Assembly (NCBI GenBank): GCA_032717465.1
Contig: CM064683.1
Location: forward strand, 35,167,042 to 35,231,041
Reading direction: 5' to 3'
Length of the DNA: 64,000 nucleotides
DNA from: Coenobita brevimanus
Taxonomy: Eukaryota > Arthropoda > Malacostraca > Decapoda > Coenobitidae
Shown here: piece after piece, positions 11,365 to 24,080 of the stretch
Numbering within the stretch: the first letter of the stretch is position 1
Layout: every line of letters starts with the position of its first letter
The notes under the pieces: generated by a model
What the model was told of the DNA's origin: nothing
The model's database searches: none
The model's input: only the letters and a program-made list of their open reading frames with translations
Program-made: the position numbers and the translations under genes

Positions 11365-12565
11365 TCACACATTTCTTACACCCCATCCTCTTCCCTCTTC
11401 ATCCTTCTCGCCCCTTTCTAGCTTCCCCCACTCCATCCCACCTTCTCCTCCTCCACCATATCTCTCCCTCCCTTCTACCATTCCCTTCTCTCTCTCTCCA
11501 ATTATTCCCCTCTTCTCCCTCCCGTCCCACCCCCAACCCCATGCTCCATAATTACCGCTCAACATACGGCTCTCAGGACCTACCATGTTCACCCCTTGTC
11601 CTTCTTCCTTCCTTCCTTCCTCTTCTCATATTTCCTCCTAACCTGTTCTCTAATGTCTCTGTTTCTTCTAACACTTCTTTGTTAATAATGTAATGTTTTA
11701 TTTTTCTCTTCTCTTCTTTGCTTATTTTCTTCTTTCTTCCGTCCTTATCCTCTTTTCTCTATTTCATACCATAATCCCCTCTTTTCCTTCTCTCCTGACA
11801 TTTACTTCTAACCTGTTCTTGGCTCAGATTTTTCTGCTTCTCCCATTTATGTTCTGTCATAACCCTATTTTGTCTGTTTCTTATTATCTTCTCTTCCTTT
11901 TGTCGTTTTTCCTTTCCTTTCTTCTTTATTCCATTTTTCTCCTTCCTTCCTTCCCTTATCCTCTTGCATTTCCCCCCAACCTGTTCTAATCACTCTGTTT
12001 CTATTAATCTTTCTCTCACTTCTAGAATGGTTGTACTTTATCAAAACTCCACCTTCCTTATTTTGCTTCTCTCCCTTCCTTATCCTTTTTTCGCCAACTC
12101 ATACACCAATGCCATCGTTTTCTCCTTCCTTATTTTCTTCTACGCTGTTCCTCCCCCCCCCCCTTCCTTTTTTTCAATATCCTTTTGATATTCTGCGTAT
12201 TCCCTACATTTGTTTCTCCATTTTCCTACCCTTTTCATCTTTCCTTCTTTCCTTTCTTCAACTCTTCTTTACCTCCCACTGTCCCCTCCTCCTTTAACGC
12301 TCTTCTAGTCCATCCTTTGCTGTTGCTCTTTTCTACTAATTTTCTTTCTAAATTCCTTGCCTCTATTACCCCCTTTCCTGTTTTCCATTTACTTTTTCTA
12401 CATGCCTTATTGCGCGACTTGTTTCTTCCCCTCCATTTCCAACTTTTGGCTCCATTATCTTCCATTACCCACTTTCCCTCTTGCAATCCTTCCATCACTT
12501 GTAATGTTCCGGTGTTTCCAGTTTTCTCTTCTCTTCCATCCAGTCTTCTCTTCTTTCGGCGCTAA
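11365..12565. repeat. Pyrimidine-rich tract with ~170-bp internal periodicity
   Basis: C+T rich on the + strand. The word ACCTGTTCT recurs at 11641, 11811 and 11979 (spacing 170 and 168 bp), each followed by a ctctGTTTCT or ttttctgcttct block. This suggests a decayed tandem satellite rather than random CT slippage. A C-homopolymer sits at about 12153-12162. Confidence 0.65.
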
Positions 12566-12570
12566 CGTAG

Positions 12571-12690
12571 AGCGTACACCTGGTGGAGCTGTGCACCCTG
12601 GGTGGAACGAGGCAGCTGCGCGCCCACCGGGAGCCAAACTTCCTCTACTTCCTGCACCTCGTCGAGGGGAAGGAACCTGGCCCGACCCTG
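12571..12690 (+). CDS. Candidate internal coding exon (40 codons), gene unknown
   Basis: A short GC-rich island lies in CT-rich DNA. It is preceded by a long pyrimidine tract ending in GTAG (12567-12570) and followed by GTGAGG (12691-12696), so both splice consensus edges are present. The frame starting at 12571 is open for exactly 40 codons, making a phase 0-0 exon, and is bounded upstream by the in-frame TAG of the acceptor. Third codon positions are G or C in 34 of 40 codons, far above the surroundings. The peptide begins SVHLVELCTLGGTRQLRAH and contains NFLYFLHLVEG. I do not recognise the family. The frame stays open past the donor to 12759, but GC3 falls, which fits an exon end at 12690. 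It could instead be part of an unknown repeat. Confidence 0.4.
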
Positions 12691-12840
12691 GTGAGGCGCT
12701 ATCTACCACAAGGTGGCGCTGCTTCCCTGTATGCTAGATGTACTGTACTGAACCTGTAGGACGCCCCCAAAGAAACAATTACTGACCTGTGGTCGACGGG
12801 TCTGCTCTACCAAACAAACCGGGTATAAACAACAACAACT
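12691..12840 (+). other. Flank of candidate exon; short (AAC)n tail
   Basis: Intron-like or repeat-like sequence ending in AACAACAACAAC at about 12827-12840. The stretch gacgggtctgc...caaacaaaccgggtat before this tail loosely resembles the short insertion at 30397-30533 (gacgggctctttgtttgacc, then caacaacaacaac), which may mark a small retroposon. Confidence 0.3.
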
Positions 12841-13390
12841 ATTTTTCTTTTTCTTCCTCTTCTCATCTATCGGCTCTTCCTGTCAGCCCATTCTCCAGAT
12901 ATATCTGTTCCTCCCTGTCATTCTCTCACTTCTAAATGTGTTTCTAATCTCTCATTTCTTCATTTTTTCTTTCTTTTTTTATCCTCTCTTCGTTCTCCAT
13001 CACCTTCTGTTTTTACCTTGTCCTCTTAATATCACTGTTTCCACTTATCCTTCAATCATCTCAAATATTTATGTTCTCTCATTTTCCTATCTCTTCATTT
13101 CTTACCATATACTTTCCCTTCCTTTCCTCCCGTTGCTGCTAATATGTTTTATTATTTCTGCCTCACCTCATCCTGCTAATATTCTTATGTGTCCAGTCCA
13201 TTCTTCTCTAATTCTTTATCCTCTTGTCCTCATTTTATATTTTGTTCTCTCCTAATTTTGGGACTACCGTTTTCTTCTACCCTCTGTTCTTTTTCTATTA
13301 TCTCTCTAATTTCTCATATTCCTATGTTCTCATTATTCTCTTCTTCCCGTTTCCTCTACACCCCTTCATAACTTTCTGCTCCATTACTAT
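12841..13390. repeat. Pyrimidine-rich low-complexity tract
   Basis: Continuation of the CT-rich block with TTCTCTCACTTCTAA-like recurring words. Open frames are artefacts. 13391-14080 is AT-rich with A- and T-homopolymers and nothing recognised. Confidence 0.8.
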
Positions 13391-14078
13391 CCTAAAAATC
13401 TTAATTTAGAGGGTGATGTCAAGAAGAAATCGTGAAATATGATTATTACAGTATGAAACAACGTGTTAAATTGAAGCTGATTTTATCGAGGATTAAAAAA
13501 TAAAAATAAAAAGAATGAATTACTTTTTGACGATTAATACAAGCAAAATAGTTGCTGATAAGATTTCACCGTTATGAGACTGCTTCATTAAAAAAAAAAA
13601 AAAATAGTAAGGATCCACTGTAGATGCTTCCCACTCTTCCCGTTTAGCCAAGTTAAGATCTTCATCATTAGTACGTGAATTATATTTCATTTATGGTGCT
13701 GCTAGGAAAATGTATTCTGTTTTGGATAGCACACTTTAAATTACAGGGTCAATAAATGCTTCATCAAACCTCTTCAGTTCAAAAACTTTTCCCTAAGCTA
13801 AATGCAGCTGTCTGGTGCTTGAAAGAATCAAAGTAAGATTATGGCCCAGAAAAAAATGGACTAAATGAATAGATGATAACTTTTCGAGACTACACCAGAG
13901 AAGGCACGAAAGACACACAAGGTTGTTGTTAAGTTCCTTTGGATGGGAAGCTTGCTACAGTATTTTTTTTTTTAATCATACTAATGTTATTGGACTTGTT
14001 TTATGCTAGCTGAGGTTAGAGGATTTAACGTCCTTATTTGTTTGCGTGGCACTTGTTGTAAACGAAACACACATACAC

Positions 14079-14186
<108 letters not shown>

Positions 14187-14385
14187 CTTATATACACAAG
14201 CGTTTAGCCAAAAATATATATAAATACACACCTTTGTGCATATCTGCATTCATTTCGTGCTTATATAATTATGTTACCATATGTGTATCTGTCTCAGAAT
14301 ATCCATGTGTGTATGTGTATCTGTGTCTGGTTGAATGTTCCTGTGTGTGCGTGCGGGAGTGTGCGTGTGTGCGTTTGGAGAGAAG

Positions 14386-15403
14386 AGGCAAAAGGTAGAA
14401 GGCTTAAGGGACGAGGAAGCAGTCACATGTAAGGTGTCTCCCCAGTACGCACAGAACAGCGAGGTGAAAACGTCTTAGGAACCGCCCCTCCTTGTTTCGC
14501 TTACTTTTTTTCACTATGATGCATTGGAAATTTGGATACAAGGACGCTAGTTATTTTTTTCTTCCTTTCCATTGATATTTCTTGTTAGTGTCCACTTACA
14601 CCAAGATCATGGTAAAGTCTATCCCTCGTCCTTCTGAGCACTAAGATGCCTGAGGTGTGTTACGCAGCGCTATGTTGCTAAAATTTTTCTTGTTCACCAG
14701 CGACGGGTTTATGTGCTCTCCCTCCTTAATCACTAAATGAACGTGGGACGGGCTAACCAGCATTTTTTTTTTTTAACGGTGAAATTAATAGTATGTACTG
14801 CTTGAGTTCTGTTTAATCTAGAATTCTAGACTGGGTGTGTGGAGCGAGGAATTCGCTGTTCTTATCCGTACACAAGCTTAATGGTGTGCGGTGTAATTGC
14901 ACTATTAAGTGACTCCGTGCAGCAGCTCACACAGCAAGCGTGAACGCGTCCATGACCAGTCTAGAAGTACTAAATATAATATTGTATAACATTGCAAACT
15001 GGAGAGGTAAAATTCTTTCAGTGGTGGAAGCTGGATTGTAGTCTAGAACATTTGAAAGCATGCTATTTTGTACAGGGAAGTGCATTGTTTAGAACAAAGA
15101 ATATACAGTCTACATTACCATACAGTATACAGTATATTTGCCTATAACCTGATATTATCTCTTGGTCACACGGCATGCCTGAAAAAAAACTAGCATACGC
15201 CGTACTGCCGCGTATACCCCCTTATCCCCTTTACAACACTGGTCTTCGGTATCTACATAGTTCACTGAATTTACTGACACGGTCTTGTGGCGAGAAAAGT
15301 CTTATAGATCTACACGCCACATTTCACTTACACTTAAATTAAGAGGCAGGGCCCTAACATACTGCTGTCTAGCTGTATGTTCCTAATAATTACTCGTATG
15401 TCC

Positions 15404-15410
<7 letters not shown>
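14386..15410. other. No recognised feature
   Basis: Normal-complexity, AT-leaning sequence without a long frame, tandem unit or recognisable element. Confidence 0.5.
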
Positions 15411-15445
<35 letters not shown>

Positions 15446-15698
15446 ATATGTTGGTAGATAGATAGACAGATATAGATATAGATGCATATAGATAGATAGA
15501 TAGATAGATAGATAGACAGACAGATAGACAGACAAACAGATATTGTATAGATAGATAGATAGATTGATTGATTGACTGATCGATAGGTAGATAGATATGT
15601 GTGCGCGTAATGGACAGACAGATAGATTGATTGATTGATTGACTAATTGATCGATAGATAGATAGGTATGTGTGTGCGTGTGGATGGGTGGGTGCGTC

Positions 15699-15782
<84 letters not shown>
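15411..15782. repeat. Microsatellite complex (TC)n / (GATA)n / (TG)n(AG)n
   Basis: (TC)15 runs from 15411 to 15440. GATA and GACA tetranucleotides with GATT variants fill 15455-15665, and the block gatagattgattgattga occurs twice. (TG)n runs from about 15706 to 15746 and passes into (AG)n to 15782. Confidence 0.95.
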
Positions 15783-15787
<5 letters not shown>

Positions 15788-16065
15788 AGGAAGAGGAATA
15801 ACGTACGTGGAAATATCATGCATTGTTTGAGTTCCGGGAAGGCTGGTGTGAAAGCCTGGCAATATGTCGTGAGAAAAACACAAAAAGAAAAAGGAAAATG
15901 AGAAGCAGAATGGTACTAGAGAGAAAGAAATAGAGACAGGGATAGAGAACGACAGAGCGACAGACAGAAAGTGCCACAGACCAAGACAGATAAGTAGACA
16001 ATGTGAAATAGCTAAACACAGACGATTTTCCCCGCAGTGAACTTTTCAGGCCTCTGGTTATGTCC

Positions 16066-16068
<3 letters not shown>

Positions 16069-16160
<92 letters not shown>
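16069..16160. repeat. Microsatellite (CT)45
   Basis: About 92 uninterrupted bases of CT. 15783-16068 is ordinary sequence with a GACAGA-rich patch at 15915-15990. Confidence 0.97.
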
Positions 16161-16163
<3 letters not shown>

Positions 16164-18069
16164 CTTTGTACCTGCCAACATTGCCAGCCTTATAAATTCA
16201 TCACCTCATAGTCAGCTGATTATGTAATTATTTTGTATTATCTTCTGTTTAGCAAAATTTCAGTCTTATTCCTTTTTTTCACTTTACCTATTTACCTTCC
16301 TCCCTTTTTTTTAGGCTCCTTCATATTTGTGTCGTGTTTCCAAATTTTCTTTTCTGTTGACTGTTTTCTTTTTTTTTTTTTGCACATTTTTTATATTCTT
16401 CTTTAGTTAACTCTGACGGTTTGCATGCCTTTTCTTTCCCTCACTTTCCAACTCAGACTCTCCTGATAGTTAATAAGGACGGTTGATATCTGTAGCTATG
16501 CAGTGACATGAAAAGGTGTGTGACGTCAACTTTAGCGCTTAAGGGGGCTGTTTACTCTGCTCAGGAACAACAGGTAAAGTTCTCTTACTCCTTACATTTC
16601 ACTTGCCATTATTATTATGTTTTCCCGGCTCCCTTTTCTCCTTCTCTTTTTCTATTTTGTGTCTGTTCTTCTCCCCATCATCCTCGGCGATATCAGTTCA
16701 AGCCATCTCTTTCTTTAGCCTTTTAATTGTTCCAGTTTCCCTTACGTCTTCAGGTCATAAACGGAATCATCGTCCTCCCTCCATTTTTTTTTTTCCTTTT
16801 TTTTCCGCATTGCCTCTGTCTTGTATCCCCTTTCTTTCTTTCTTTTTTATATTTTTTTCTACACTTTCCTTTCACTTCAGCATTCTTTCAGTCATACTTT
16901 CTTACCCTACTTTCTTCAGTTTTTCACTTACTTTTATCAGTTTGTCTTGTCTTTATCCTTTCTCTTCTTTCTTCTTGCGTCTTCTTCATCTTTTGCCTCT
17001 CCATTTGAATCGACCAAGTATGCACTTCTGTTATCCTTTGCATCTAGATTTCTAGATCTATCTCACTACTATCCTTTCTTGCTCCTCCTGTCTTTCACCT
17101 CTTTTATTCTCTTTTCCGTCCTCCTGTTCTTTTTAGTTTTTTTCTGCTCTGTCCTTTCCGCCGTCACACTTTGACCTTCAGCCAATATCTCTTTCTTCTG
17201 CGTCTCCCTCACATCCTGTTCCAGTTCTTTCACTTCTTTTTAAATTTAATCAATCTTTCTTCCATCCCGCTCTCTGTATCTTCTTGTCTGCCATTTGTTC
17301 AGCTCCCTCTTTTTATTTCATCTTTTCCTTTGTTTCAGTTTCTTATTCTTCTGGTGTAGACTCTTATTATTCATATCTTTTTTTATTCCTCCTGTAATTC
17401 CTCTTCTATTCTATTCTTCTTCTCTTCCTTTACCTCGATTTCCCTTCTGAGGTTTCATTCCATCCTCTTTTCGCTCTAACTTTTGGTCTATTTCACGGTT
17501 TTGCATTTCTCTCTATCACGTCCGATTTCCAGTTTTTTCAGTCTTTTTTCTCTCCTATTCTCTTTATCTCTTTTCTCAAGTCTCTTCTTTCTCTCCAATT
17601 TTCTTCTCTTCCCTTTTTTTTCTGTACCATGCTATATTTCCAGTTCTTTCTCTCCCCATTCCGTTTTTTTTATCTACTTCGTCTCTCTTCCCTTCATTCC
17701 TTTCATCTTCAACTACCGCCTTTTTATTTACCTTCTCGTCTCATATTTATTCAATATTCTTCCTCAAGCCTTGTTTTTTAGTCTTTCTTTATCCTCTTCC
17801 GACTTTCTGGTCTTTTTTCAGTTTTCTTTTCACTTCTGCTCTTCTCTCATTTCTTCTCACCTTTTTATCGTTTTCTCCTACTTATTCTTTCTGCTACATT
17901 TCCTATAATTTTAGTCACCGATTCATTTCTACAATCCTATTTTCAGTCTTCTCTTATTCTCATCTTCTCCCTCCTTTCACTCCACCTTTTTGCCCCTTTT
18001 TCGTTCACCTCGAGTGTTAGCAGTAAATCTCCTTCCATCCTCTGTCAGCTCTTCTTGTTTTTCGCCTCT

Positions 18070-18105
<36 letters not shown>
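18070..18105. repeat. Microsatellite (TC)n
   Basis: About 32 bases of TC within the polypyrimidine tract. Confidence 0.9.
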
Positions 18106-18107
<2 letters not shown>

Positions 18108-19996
18108 ATTTTATCATTTCTTCCTTTTCCTGCACCACCTTGTTTCTTCCCCTTCCTTGAATGTTCTTAGTATCTTGTTCTTATTATCTCATTCTTTTTT
18201 AAGTACTTAAGTGTTTTCTCTTTTCCCATGGTTTCTGTTTTACGGTTCTTCTTTTTATAAATCCACCTTTTAGTTGCTTTTTCTTTCTTATCCATTCTCC
18301 TATGAGTCCTGCTCGTAAATCTCTACGCCCTGTGTGTTCTTCGTATTCATTATTTAACATCTCCCTCACGTCCTGCCACCAGTTTTTTTATTCTCTTTTA
18401 TCTGTACTTTTTTTCATCTTTTTCTGTACGTTTCTTTTAGGCGCTCCTCCGTTCTTCTCTTCTATCTTTTTTTTTTCCTCTTACCTTCATTCCTCCCTTC
18501 TTTCTTGGACCTTTCTCCCAGACTCACCGTTGACAAATCTTCCTTTCACCTTTAATTTTCCTCTTTTTTTTTATGCTCTTTTTTTCATACTCTCTTCTCT
18601 CAACGTGTTGCATCTCCTTCCTCACAGGATCTCCACCACTCCTATGTTTTAAATCCTTATTCTTTCCTCTATCAGTGTGTCTTCCCATTTTCTCCCTCCT
18701 TCTCTCATCTTTCTTCTCTCCTCCCTCCTTCTTGCTCTTTTTCTCCATCTTGTTGCCTCCCTTTCATTCTTTTGTTTTGTTTTTTCTCCACGTTCTTTTT
18801 CTTTTCTCTCCCAAAATTCTGTTCCTCATTGTCGTTCATTCCAAACTTCCTTTCACTTTATTTCTTTACGGTCCTCTTCCCCTAGTTTCTTCACTCTTTC
18901 TTACTCTGTTACTGTTTTCATTTTAACTTTCTCCGTAATAACCTGTTTTCAAATAATTCATTCTGGTGTGATCATATTGCTCTTAATTGTTCTCTCCTTC
19001 ACTTTCATATATATACCTACTTTTCTTACGTATATCTTCCCTCTTATAACATCTTTCTAAATCTTTCTCTTTTTCAGCTTGTCTTTCTCCACACGTCCTT
19101 CTCTCCCTTCCTCTCCTCATCTCCTCTTTCCTGCCGCCTTCTCATCTCTCATTCTTTCTTACACCTTCTCCCTCACGTCTTCATTCTTAATACCTTCTCT
19201 TCCCTCTCTCAGTCTATCGCGTCCTTCTTCTCCCATTTCTGTGTCCTCTTGTCATCTTTTTTTGCTCTCTTTTCCGATTCTTTTTCCCTTTTTTCATCCT
19301 TTTTTTAGTCTCTTTTTTCATAAACAATCTCTTTCACGTCTTTTTCTTTTTAATTTTTTTCCTGTGTTTTGTTGGTTCCCCCTTAAATTCTTATTCCTCA
19401 ACCTTCTCTCATAAACTCTTCTCTTCCCCTCGCCTCTCTCTTTCTACCTTCATTCCCTTTACGTACTTGCCTCTCTTTCTTTCCCCTTTCTTCCTCACAA
19501 CTCTGGCTCTAAATCTTCCCACCCCGTTGCCTGCCTTTCCTGTTTATTTGTCCTTTGAAGGTCTCTCATCCTCTTCTCCTTCTTTCACTCCTCGTTTCTC
19601 TGTTACTCCCAATACCTACTCCCTCACATTTAATTTCCAGATATGTTAGTCTGCTTTGTCATTTCTTCCCTTTTTTCGTCTTCCTTGTCTCTTATCCTCA
19701 TCTTTTCCCTCCTTCTGCCGTCCCATTCACCCCTTCGCCTCCTATTCTTTCTTATACCTTCTCCAGTTCGTCTTCTTTCTAAGTCCTTCGTCTACTCTCT
19801 TTTAGTTTTTCTTGTCTTTCTTAGCCCTTCCTTCTCTTATCTACCATTTTCTTCTTTTCCTTCCCTTCGTCTTTTTGTTTCAGTTTGTTTATTGCACCTT
19901 CTCACTCACGTCTTCGCTTCAAGTCCCCTCTTCTCTCTTCTACCAGTTTATTTCATCTTCTTCATCCTTACTTCTGTCCTATTCACTGCTCGTATG

Positions 19997-19998
<2 letters not shown>

Positions 19999-20053
<55 letters not shown>
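19999..20053. repeat. Microsatellite (CT)27
   Basis: About 55 bases of CT within the polypyrimidine tract. Confidence 0.95.
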
Positions 20054-20055
<2 letters not shown>

Positions 20056-20717
20056 GCCTCCCCTTCACCTTTTGTCTTTGTTTTTTTCTCACACTTTCGC
20101 TTCCACATCTCCGCTTTAAATCCATTCCCTCTTCTTTGTTAGCTCTTCCTTTTCCTAGTATTCTTATTTTTCGTTTCAAACTCTCGTCCTTTGTCTTTCC
20201 ACCCCGTACCCCTCGACCTTCTTGCCTCACTTTCTTCCACATTCTTCCTCATAAATTTACGAGTAATCGTTTCCCTTCGTGCGCCTGTTTTTTTTTTTTT
20301 TCTGTTTATTTGTCCTTTTCTTTCCTCCGATTATCATTTCCTCCTTCCTTCATTCTCATTTGCTCTATTACTATCTCTTACTCCTCCTCCCTCGCATCTA
20401 GTTTCCAATTGTGTCAATATCATTGTTTTGGTCTTTCTTTCCTCTCTCTTCTCTCGTATACACTTTATTCTCATTTCTTTCCTTCCACATTTCTCTGCTT
20501 CTTCTTGCCTTCCAGTCTTTCTTACACCTTCTCCCTCTGTCTCTGTTCTCTCTTCTCTCTCTCTCTCTTCTCTCTCAGTCTGTCTTCTCGTTCTTCACCC
20601 ATTTCTTTCTCCTCTCCGCTTCTCCACTTCTCGTTTCGTCCGTGTTATTACCCTCCACTTCTTTGCCATCATTACATTCTTGCATATTCCCCTACATGTA
20701 TTCATTCATTCTAAATT

Positions 20718-20719
<2 letters not shown>

Positions 20720-20806
<87 letters not shown>
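20720..20806. repeat. Microsatellite (TC)43
   Basis: About 87 bases of TC within the polypyrimidine tract. Confidence 0.95.
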
Positions 20807-20809
<3 letters not shown>

Positions 20810-21179
20810 ACGCTTTTGTTCTGTCATTCTTCCATACACCTTCTTTCTGACGTCTAGATTTCAAAGCTGACACGCACCTCAATTTCTGTATTTATTATTC
20901 CTTTTCCTTTTCCATACTCTCATTTTGTCTTCCCTTCTCCCAGTCCGGCTTTTCCCTGTCTTTCACCCCTCCTTTCTTACACATTCACCCTCACGTCCTC
21001 ATTCCATATCAGTTATCTCCTTTCTCTCAGTTGATCTTGTTGCTCTTCATTCCTTCTTCTCTCATTTTCTCATCCTTTTGTACCATATCCCTTCTTTATT
21101 CTCCTTCACTCTTTTCTTAAAATTTCTTATCCCTTCTTCACGTCTTGTTCGGAACTCCTCACTCTTCGAAATGAGTTCT

Positions 21180-22118
21180 TTTTGTGTCATGTCTCCACGG
21201 TTGTTCAATCTGTACATGGATGGGGTAATAAAAGAGGTACAAGGTAGGGTAGTGGATGTTGGAGTGGCCCTGGTGAGAGAGGATAGTGTTTGGAAACTCC
21301 CTGTACTGTTGTTTGCAGATGATACTGTGTTGTTGAGTGAAGACGAAGGGGAGCTGCAAGGCTTTGTGGATGAGTTTGAGAGAGTGTGTAAGTAACGGAA
21401 CCTAAAGGTGAATGTAGGGAAGAGTAAAGTGATGGTCTTTGAGAGAGGTGAAGTTAGTGAATGTACAGCGAGGTTGGATGGTGAGGAATTGGAAAATGTG
21501 AGTACGTTTAAGTAGTTGGGTAGTGTGATGAGTAAGGATGGAGGTTTGGAGGGTGAAGTGCTTGAAAGGGTACAGCAGGGAAGAAAGGTTGCTGGTTCCT
21601 TGAAAGCATTGATAAGAAACAGGGAAGTGAGCATGGAAGTGAAAAAGTTACTACATGACAGTATTGTGATACCAACTCTAACGCACGGAAGTGAAGCTTG
21701 GACATTGTTGGAAGGACACAAGTCAAGAGTGAGAGCAGTGGAAATGAGTTATTTAAGAGGAGCCTGTGGAGTCACGTGGAGAGACAGGCTGACGAATGAG
21801 GACATAAAGGAGCGTTGTGGTGTGGATGTGGATGTGATAGGAAGCGTTATGAGGAACACACTGAGGTGGTTTGGCCATGTGGAGAGGATGGAGGGTGAAA
21901 GACTGACGAAGAGAGTGTATGTGAGTGAGGTGGAGGGGGGAAGAGGGAGGGGGAGGCCGAGGATGAGATGGAGGGATGGGGTGGAGAGGTATATGAGAGA
22001 AGGGGGTTGAGTTGGGAGCAGGGCAGCGAAATGGCGGGGGACAGGGCGACTTGGAGGCGATTTGTTTGTGGCCACCCCAAACGGGATTGAGGCGTCTGGC
22101 AATAGATAGATAGATAGA
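21180..22118 (+). pseudogene. 5'-truncated RTE-like LINE (LINE-A), reverse transcriptase C-terminal half
   Basis: One frame encodes the second half of a non-LTR reverse transcriptase. MSPRLFNLYMDG is the block before the active site. FADDT (21312-21326) is the palm motif with the catalytic Asp pair. Then come the thumb and a C-terminal LRWFGHVERM block typical of RTE-like and related arthropod LINEs. Two in-frame stops break it, at 21393 and 21513. The 5' end is truncated exactly where the polypyrimidine tract stops. The 3' end is GGCAATAGATAGATAGATAG, a tetranucleotide tail shared with LINE-B at 43774, as expected for RTE-type target-primed insertion. It matches LINE-B closely and is non-functional. 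Confidence 0.9.
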
Positions 22119-22384
22119 CCTCTTCCATCGCTACCTATCTCCTCTCTCAGTTCATTATTGGTTTATATTGTATTATATTTTCTTACACTTTCTGCCTGAA
22201 TCCTGTTTCCAAATCTTTCATATTCTTTTTACGTATTTTCCTCAGTTATTCCGTTTTCTTTTTGTTTCGTGTTCTTCTTTTCTTTTTGAAACATTTTTTT
22301 CTTATGGTATATCGTAGTACAAATATTTGCTCTCAGTTTACTGTTCTTTCTTTCCTTTCAATTCTATTTACCTTCCACCTGACA

Positions 22385-22832
22385 AAATCAAGGGAAAGTG
22401 TTGTTGTCAATGGGATCAGTAGGTGTCGGTCCGTAGAGTTGGGTGGCAGGTAGGCTGGCCAGGAGTAGAGATCTCGTTTCCGGACCAGAAATCAGAAAGT
22501 ATTCACCAAAGAGTCACGAAATTTCACGTAGTTATGTGTCTTGTGGTGAACTGGTGCCTTTTGATAGGTAGAATGCTGTGTCTTAAGTATTTTTTTTTTT
22601 TTTAGTAATGAAAAAGTAAAAAAAATCAAGGGATTTCAATGCCACCTTCGTAAGGAATCTGAAGGGCCCAGGTTATGTGTCCACAAGGGGTTCTCCTTAG
22701 GCTCACTTTTAAAAGAGAAGATTGGGAGGGTGAGGGCCGTTATGCGCTTGGTTAGGTGTGCTTGGAGATGGGGGGGGGGATGTGCTTCGTCAGATGGAGG
22801 ATTGCATCAGCCTAACGTTGCCTTTGTTTTTC
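22385..22832 (+). repeat. Interspersed repeat SINE-B, copy 1 (~450 bp)
   Basis: It matches 53288-53740 in the same orientation over its whole length. Shared blocks include ggtgaactggtgccttttga, taggtagaatgctgtg, an internal T-run with an adjacent A-rich stretch, gggcccaggttatgt, and ggttctccttaggc. No protein is encoded. I see only weak pol III box-like words at the 5' end, so SINE is a guess from size. Confidence 0.75.
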
Positions 22833-22923
22833 TATACTCTTCTTCTTTCTCCTCCTATCTTTTTTCCCTCCATGTTTTTGCATCCTTTTCTTTCTTACAC
22901 TTCGTCGCTCACCTACTTGTTTA

Positions 22924-23045
<122 letters not shown>

Positions 23046-23159
23046 ACGTGTCTATAAAGTGTATGGTAATCAACGTTGTGTCTCTCCTGCTATACACCCC
23101 AGTGGTACATACTTGCCACTGATATAACAAGGCAAGGATGGCTTTAGTACCCAAGTATC

Positions 23160-24080
23160 CTGTGTCATCTTTATCTTCCCCACATCTCTCATCTCTTTCC
23201 TCTCTTACTACCTTCTCTTTCCTCACCTTAGTATCGCTTCGTATCTTATTTTTTCCGACTTCTCTTCGTATTTCTCACGTTCCCTCATTATAACTTTCTC
23301 ACACTTCTTCCTTCTCTTCTTTCTCTTCCCTTTACCCTCTCCCCTTCACTTTCCCTATTCTATCATCTTTTTTCTTTTCCCTTCCATTTTTTCACACATT
23401 TCCTCACCTCTCTGCTGACTCACCCTACCCCTATTCCCAATCCACCTCACGCTTTCTCACCTCACCCATTTCTCATTTTAGTTTAATCTCTCTGCACCCT
23501 TGATTTCCCTTACCTCTCCTTCGTTCCTTCTTCCTTTTCCTCTCTTACTCCTTTCCTCTCTAACCTTCTCTTTTCCTCCTTCTCCCCTTCCCTCTCCCCT
23601 CTTTCCCTCACCCCTCTTTTCTCACTCCAACCTTTCCCTATATTTTCTTGTCCCCTTCCTTTTCTTTCCTCTATGTTAGTCTCTCTCCCTTCCCTGTTTT
23701 CTAGTTATCATCTGTCACTCTTTCCCTTCCTCACTCTACTTTCTCCTTTCACCTTTTTCTCTTCCTTCCCCTAACTCACTGCTTCTTTCTCCTTTTCTCC
23801 CATTAACTTCTCTTCCCCACTCCTTTTCTCTCCTCTCTTCCTTTTGTACTCCCTATTCTCTCACTCATTCATTCACCTTTCCTTTCCTCAATCTTTTCTC
23901 AGTCTCTACCTTTCGTACCCTTTCGTTCATTGCTTCCCACACTCCCTTTTACCTCTCATCGCTTCATCCCTCCATTTTTTCCCCCACTCCCCTCTCTTGC
24001 TTACACCTCCTCTAGTCTCTCTGCAAACTCTCGTTCCCTCTCCTTCCTCTCACGCACTTGTTCCTTCCTCTCTTAGATGC
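23160..24080. repeat. Pyrimidine-rich low-complexity tract
   Basis: C+T rich with CTCACTTTCC-type words. Apparent frames are artefacts. 24081-24480 is normal sequence with nothing recognised. Confidence 0.8.

Larger units (their letters stand above)
16161..21165. repeat. 5-kb polypyrimidine tract, decayed satellite-like
   Basis: The + strand is overwhelmingly C and T for about 5 kb. Recurring words include CTCCCTCACGTCtT (near 18363, 19168, 19905 and 20988) and a following TTTCCAG (near 17516, 19632 and 20400), so it may be an ancient tandem array rather than pure slippage. Many overlapping frames of up to 300 residues, all Ser, Phe, Leu and Pro rich with stacked phases, have no coding support. 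Embedded perfect arrays are listed separately. Confidence 0.75.

Noticed and set aside
19812..20714. 300-residue open frame on the + strand, and similar frames at 16603-17055, 17483-17908 and 20191-20850
   Set aside because: All lie in the polypyrimidine tract, overlap each other in other phases, and consist of Ser, Phe, Leu and Pro with microsatellite runs. Stop codons are simply rare in CT-rich DNA.
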